A program made the translations under genes and the position numbers. The notes under the pieces were generated by a model that was not told the origin of the DNA, did no database searches, and saw only the letters and a program-made list of their open reading frames with translations. Below are positions 41,237 to 45,050 of a stretch of DNA of 45,050 bases, in pieces. The stretch is from an uncultured Clostridia bacterium (lineage in GTDB: Bacteria > Bacillota > Clostridia > TANB77 > CAG-508): the NCBI GenBank assembly GCA_944393395.1, contig CALYAB010000005.1, forward strand, positions 1-45,050. The letters run 5' to 3'. Within the stretch, counting starts at the first letter, position 1, and every line of letters begins with the position of its first letter.

Positions 41237-41378
41237 ATCGGAAAGCCTTAACATTTGTACTAATTTTATCTTTTCTCTTTGGCTTTCCGTAAATTTGTTC
41301 TGCGCCAAATTTATGTAATAAATTTGTGTGCATCGTATTTTTATATATTAGAAAGTCAGTATGACTTTCCTAAAATAT
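41235..41378. repeat. Repeat B (copy 3)
   Basis: This 144 bp segment is nearly identical to 32866-33009: CGGAAAGCC, a spacer, GGCTTTCCG, then CTGCGCCAAATTTATG and the TTAGAAAGTC / GACTTTCCTA hairpin. It starts at the stop codon of the HD-domain gene and probably serves as its terminator. Confidence 0.88.
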
Positions 41379-41409
41379 AATAAAACTCCCATTCAAGGGA
41401 GTTTTATTA
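41379..41409. terminator. Terminator of the VanW-domain gene
   Basis: AATAAAACTCCC / GGGAGTTTTATT with a 6 nt loop is perfectly paired and sits just beyond the minus-strand stop; it can act in both directions. Confidence 0.85.
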
Positions 41410-41413
41410 TATT

Positions 41414-43462
41414 TTATTGACCTGTTGTAGTTTGAGCATTTTCTTCTTTTGGTACTTGCTCTTCCACTGTAGTTGGTTGCTGTGGTGTTTGTACTTCAGG
41501 AGTTTGTTGTTGTGGTGGTTGAGTAGTTGTAGGAGCAGTAGTTGTACTTGGTGTAGCTACTGTTACTCCTCTATGTATAATTCTTTGCATTGCACTATAA
41601 GTATCTTTTGACAATAACTTTGTTGAAACTACCTTTCCGTTTAACATTTTTGTCATATATGTTTCAGTCACAAGCCCATTTGCACCCTTTTGCTTAACAA
41701 CTTCTTTTCCTGCTGCTAAACTTGCATCCTCAACATACTTGGTTGTATATGGTATTGTTGAAATAGTTTTAGTACTAAAAGAATACGTATATTCTCTATC
41801 AGCTTCCTTAATTCCATATATCGAAACTGTTGCTATTCCGCTTTTAGCTGAAGCGACAATCTTTACTGGATATGTTCTTGTATTTTTAAATTTAAAATCT
41901 GTTACTCCATAAACTACAGTAGCATCTCTTCCTGCACCAACATATGAAGTTACAAATTGATGGTTTCTTCTTTCTACTATTTCCATATCAGACATCAAAG
42001 CTGAATTATATAATGTTGATGAAATTTGACAAATTCCTCCACCTATTCCATCTACTACTTCCCCATTTTCATATACTTTCGCATTTCTGTATCCTGCTGA
42101 ATATGACCTTTGACCTAATGTCTCATTATATGAAAATGTAGCACCTGGTAATATTACTTTTCCATTTATTTTTTGACATGCCAAATTTAAATTTGTTGTT
42201 CTATCTGTATCACTTGCATCATACCTTGTTGTAAATGTTGCTAATTGGTCTGGAAAAGCTTCTGTTCCTATTTGATCTATTGTTACTTTTGGTTTCGTTA
42301 TTATTAATTCAATAACATATTCATCTTTTACCTCTGCTGCAATCATTTCTTTTGCTTTCTCTACATCAAAATCTACACCTTCAACCTCTGGATAAACAGT
42401 AAATGGATCTTTTGTATAGTAAGCATCTTGTACTTCTTTATATACTTCACTATGTATTTTATCTATATCTATGTCATCTGGTTTCTTTGTTTCTACAGGT
42501 ATTTCTATGCAATTCTCGGTAATATTAATATTATTTAACTCTTCTTTTACTTTTGCTAATAATTCATCTGTTTTTATTAAAATACCTTCTTTTCCTCTTG
42601 TTATTATTAAATTGCTTCCTTCTATACTATAACTAGATTGTGTCATAACGCCTGGCAAATTTGTGCCTATATCATTAATTGTTTGCTTAGCTGTTTCCTC
42701 ATTCATAGACATATCAACAGGAACATCTTTCTTTCCTATTAGCGCAAATAAAATGTTATAATTATTAGCAAATATATTACTTTTCCTTCCTATTGAATAT
42801 GCTTCATCTACTGCTTTTTCTTCATCATAATTTACTTCTATAAGAGTTGGATTTAGCTCTGATTCAAATTCTTGATATTTTAATTCAATATTTTTCCCTA
42901 ACTTTTCAGAATATGCTGTTTCTAGTTTTGCTTTTGCTTCTTCTTTTGTTAAGCCTGAAACCTCTAATCCTTGTATAGTAACTCCACTTACAATTTTTTC
43001 ATTTCCGATATTCGTTAAAGCAAAAACAGTTGAAAAGATTAACCCAATAATAGCTACAATTATTAGTGAAATTATAATTTTCTTTGTTTTCTTCTTATTA
43101 CCTTTGTTTTCTTTATTTTTAGCATCTTTTTTATTATTGTTTTTCTTTTCGTTTTTATTTTTTTTCGCTTTATCCTTAGAGTTATTTTCTTCTTTTTTAT
43201 TTTTACTAGAGTTTTCTTTTTTGTTATTATCTTTTTTCACTTCTTCTTTATCTTTAGGCATATTAGCTTTTTTTCTATTTTTATCTCTTTTTTTCTTTTT
43301 ATCAGTTTTATTTTCTTCTTTTTTAGAATTCTCTTTGTTATTTTTTTCTTTTTTTGAATCTGAGTTTAAATTGTCACTTTTATTTTCTGATACATTTTCA
43401 TCTATATTTTTTTCATCTTCTTTTGTTTCCATAGAAGCCTCCTCCAATAACTCTTCTTTCAT
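41414..43462 (-). CDS. VanW family membrane protein with G5-like region
   Basis: The start MKEELLEEASMETK is chosen for its AGGGGAAG ribosome site. The 682-aa product has a long Lys/Glu/Asn-rich, disordered cytoplasmic region (about 1-130), a transmembrane helix (IIISLIIVAIIGLIFSTVFAL), and putative peptidoglycan-binding-like (PG_binding_4) repeats. The VanW domain follows (FSYNETLGQRSYSAGYRNA, GGGICQISSTLYNSALMS, RRNHQFVTSY), then a G5-like segment. The end is a Pro/Thr/Gln-rich tail (TTTQPPQQQTPEVQTPQQPT). The family is a common envelope protein of Gram-positive bacteria; it is not evidence of vancomycin resistance, as no other van gene is present. Confidence 0.92.
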   Translation of the reverse strand: MKEELLEEASMETKEDEKNIDENVSENKSDNLNSDSKKEKNNKENSKKEENKTDKKKKRDKNRKKANMPKDKEEVKKDNNKKENSSKNKKEENNSKDKAKKNKNEKKNNNKKDAKNKENKGNKKKTKKIIISLIIVAIIGLIFSTVFALTNIGNEKIVSGVTIQGLEVSGLTKEEAKAKLETAYSEKLGKNIELKYQEFESELNPTLIEVNYDEEKAVDEAYSIGRKSNIFANNYNILFALIGKKDVPVDMSMNEETAKQTINDIGTNLPGVMTQSSYSIEGSNLIITRGKEGILIKTDELLAKVKEELNNINITENCIEIPVETKKPDDIDIDKIHSEVYKEVQDAYYTKDPFTVYPEVEGVDFDVEKAKEMIAAEVKDEYVIELIITKPKVTIDQIGTEAFPDQLATFTTRYDASDTDRTTNLNLACQKINGKVILPGATFSYNETLGQRSYSAGYRNAKVYENGEVVDGIGGGICQISSTLYNSALMSDMEIVERRNHQFVTSYVGAGRDATVVYGVTDFKFKNTRTYPVKIVASAKSGIATVSIYGIKEADREYTYSFSTKTISTIPYTTKYVEDASLAAGKEVVKQKGANGLVTETYMTKMLNGKVVSTKLLSKDTYSAMQRIIHRGVTVATPSTTTAPTTTQPPQQQTPEVQTPQQPTTVEEQVPKEENAQTTTGQ

Positions 43463-43493
43463 AATATCTTCCCCTTTTTTATATACTAAATAA

Positions 43494-43522
43494 ATATTAT
43501 CATATTCTGATTTTTTTGACAA
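43494..43522 (-). promoter_or_regulatory. Sigma-A promoter of the VanW-domain gene
   Basis: On the minus strand TTGTCA (43517-43522), a 17 bp spacer and TAATAT (43494-43499) precede the start by about 30 bases. Confidence 0.6.
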
Positions 43523-43633
43523 TATATATTTTTATTTTATTCAATAATGGCTTTTCCATATTCACACATTTGTTACAAAACCATTACAGTTTCATTACAT
43601 TTTTAATATTTTGTTTATTTTTAAAAAAAATGC

Positions 43634-43662
43634 TTGAACATTGTAAAATTTAATATTATAAT
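43634..43662 (+). promoter_or_regulatory. Sigma-A promoter of the carbohydrate-binding-domain gene
   Basis: TTGAAC, a 17 bp spacer and TATAAT precede the preferred ATG by about 40 bases. Confidence 0.7.
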
Positions 43663-43699
43663 GTTGTTAGCAAAAGATAAACAAGGAGAGATTATAAAA

Positions 43700-44176
43700 A
43701 TGGAATTATCAAAAAACATATTTTTTAACACAGATAAATTAGTTGAAAATACTAAAGTAAAAATTTCATATACAGGTAAACTTTTTCAAGATGCTTCTCA
43801 AGAAGTATCTATTCACTATGGTTTTGGAAGTAATTGGGATAATATAAATGACGTAGTAATGGAAAAAACAGATTTAGGATTTCAAGCAGAAATACAATTA
43901 GGAGAAGGTTCTACTTTTAATTTCTGTTTTAAAGATGAAAATGATAATTGGGATAATAATGATGGACAAAATTATGTATTTAATATAGAAAAATTACCAA
44001 CAGAATTATTAGTTTTAGAAGATGAACCATCTGCTTTAGGTTCTCCTAGAAAATTAAGAAAAGCTTATATGTGGAGTAAAAAAATACGTTTAGCTGTTTA
44101 TAAACTAATTACTTATCTACCAAAAATAATCTCTGGTAATTATAAGAAAAAAGCAACAAATAATAATGAAAATTAA
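43700..44176 (+). CDS. Carbohydrate-binding domain protein (CBM25/53 starch-binding type)
   Basis: The ATG of MELSKNIFFN follows AAGGAGAG; the earlier start in the same frame lies in the promoter. The 158-aa product is one beta-sandwich domain of the starch-binding type: VKISYTGKLF, VSIHYGFGSNWDNI, FNFCFKDENDNWDNNDGQNY, VFNIE. The tryptophan and Asn/Asp-rich loops are those which bind alpha-glucan in CBM25/53. There is no signal peptide and no catalytic domain, so it probably acts in the cytoplasm, for instance on stored glycogen; a basic C-terminal tail follows. It is a single gene with its own promoter and terminator. Confidence 0.8.
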   Translation: MELSKNIFFNTDKLVENTKVKISYTGKLFQDASQEVSIHYGFGSNWDNINDVVMEKTDLGFQAEIQLGEGSTFNFCFKDENDNWDNNDGQNYVFNIEKLPTELLVLEDEPSALGSPRKLRKAYMWSKKIRLAVYKLITYLPKIISGNYKKKATNNNEN

Positions 44177-44182
44177 TATATA

Positions 44183-44208
44183 AAAATCTCGCAAAGCGAG
44201 ATTTTTTT
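44183..44208 (+). terminator. Terminator of the carbohydrate-binding gene
   Basis: AAAATCTCGC / GCGAGATTTT with a three-base loop, followed by T residues. Confidence 0.9.
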
Positions 44209-44283
44209 GTTAAACATGTGTACATCGAAATCTTTGATTTCGTTAACGCACGTCTTTCTTATATATAGGTAAAATCACTTTTC

Positions 44284-45015
44284 TTAGACAATAAACCATC
44301 CCCCATTAACTGATATTACCTGTCCTGTTGTATAATTATCTTCTACAAGCCATTCTACACATTTTGCAATATCTTCAGGCTTACCTATTTTTTGTAATGG
44401 TATTTCTTCTTTTATTTGTTCTACTATTTCTGATGAATATTCTTTATTCATATCTGTATCTATATATCCTGGAGCTATAGAATTAACCTTAATATTTGAA
44501 GGACCAACTTCCTTAGCTAAGGCCTTTGTCAAACCATCTATTCCTGCTTTTGTAATAGAATAAACTATTTCTTGTGAAGCACCTACAATCCCCCATACTG
44601 ATGATATATTTATTATATCTCCACTTTTTCTACTAATCATATTAGGTATTACTTCCTGACACATAGCAAAAGCTGAATATAAGTTTGTATTAACCATCTC
44701 ATTCCAATCTTTTTCTGTAACTTCATCAATTAATTGACTTTTACTTATTCCTGCATTATTAATTAATATATCTACTTTTCCATATTTATTAATTGTATAA
44801 TTTACAAGTTCTTTACATTGTTCTTTTTTAGATACATCAGCCTTAAATATATCAATTATTACATTTTCTTTTTCTAAGTCTTTTTTTAGTTCTATTGCTT
44901 TATTCTCTGACTTATTATAATTTGCAATTACCTTTATTCCTTTTCTAGCTAATCTTTCTACTATTGCTTTTCCTATTCCCCTTGCTCCACCAGTTATTAT
45001 TGCTACTTTTTCCAT
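44284..45015 (-). CDS. SDR-family oxidoreductase, FabG-like
   Basis: A 243-aa classical short-chain dehydrogenase with the cofactor motif TGGARGIG near the N-terminus, LINNAG, a catalytic Ser in NISSVWG and Tyr-x-x-x-Lys in YSITKAG. IAPGYIDTDM and a C-terminal VNGGW are typical of 3-oxoacyl-ACP reductases (FabG). It probably reduces a 3-keto acyl chain with NADPH in the cytoplasm. No other fatty acid synthesis gene is adjacent, so it may be one of several FabG-like paralogues with another substrate. It has its own start with GAGTG upstream. Confidence 0.88.
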   Translation of the reverse strand: MEKVAIITGGARGIGKAIVERLARKGIKVIANYNKSENKAIELKKDLEKENVIIDIFKADVSKKEQCKELVNYTINKYGKVDILINNAGISKSQLIDEVTEKDWNEMVNTNLYSAFAMCQEVIPNMISRKSGDIINISSVWGIVGASQEIVYSITKAGIDGLTKALAKEVGPSNIKVNSIAPGYIDTDMNKEYSSEIVEQIKEEIPLQKIGKPEDIAKCVEWLVEDNYTTGQVISVNGGWFIV

Positions 45016-45050
45016 ATAATCACTCTTTTCTATTTTATTCTTAATAATAT

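Noticed and set aside
41414..43462. Vancomycin resistance
   Set aside because: The VanW domain alone is widespread in Gram-positive bacteria and no vanH, vanA/B or vanX-type gene is present.
43104..43493. 129-aa plus-strand frame rich in Leu, Phe and Ser
   Set aside because: It is the antisense shadow of the Lys/Glu-rich region of the VanW gene; no ribosome site and composition explained by the opposite strand.

Overview
The window is a very AT-rich stretch with Shine-Dalgarno-led genes, Gram-positive-type sigma-A promoters (TTGACA, 17 bp, TATAAT) and a gene set (DUF378, VanW, CapA, Tex, YbiT-like ABC-F) typical of low-GC Bacillota. It most likely comes from a Clostridia-class anaerobe, probably host- or gut-associated. 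The genus cannot be named from sequence alone.

Layout. Bases 1 to about 11,100 are accessory DNA ending at the 3' end of a tRNA-Pro gene. They hold the tail of a probable relaxase, a C26 amidotransferase, a three-gene operon of unknown function, a small XRE-regulator locus with a palindromic operator, an IS30-family insertion sequence, an orphan methyltransferase, a DUF7695 protein, a frameshifted AlbA/RecG-like regulator with its XRE partner, a relaxase-like remnant with two open overlapping frames, and a two-gene operon whose second gene is a paralogue of the last gene of the first operon. From 11.1 to 38 kb the DNA looks chromosomal: sirtuin, DUF2207 protein, tRNA-Arg, an adenosine-deaminase fusion next to guanine deaminase, M23 peptidase, HtrA-type protease, an acyl-activating enzyme, a single-module NRPS with a reductase end, a histidine kinase, an HD-GYP response regulator, Tex, ABC-F, DUF378, CapA, CorA and a PH-domain protein. 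Bases 38.3 to 39.36 kb form a small island against tRNA-Lys, carrying a type I toxin-antitoxin-like locus and a decayed serine recombinase. The rest (HD phosphohydrolase, VanW, a starch-binding-type domain protein, SDR reductase) is again core-like.

How the genes may work together. The most interesting core locus is 20.4-30.2 kb. A C-A-T-R NRPS (1445 aa) should release its product as an aldehyde or alcohol. A divergently transcribed AMP-dependent acyl ligase lies upstream. A membrane histidine kinase follows 15 bp downstream, and an HD-GYP response regulator after that. A plausible reading is an N-acyl amino-aldehyde pathway sharing a locus with a cyclic-di-GMP-type signalling pair.

The intergenic DNA is rich in structured repeats. 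There are two copies of a MITE-like hairpin with 57 and 61 bp perfect arms, each between convergent genes. There is one nested 264 bp inverted repeat. A two-part repeat (A and B) occurs three times, and at one locus its two halves flank the HD-hydrolase gene.
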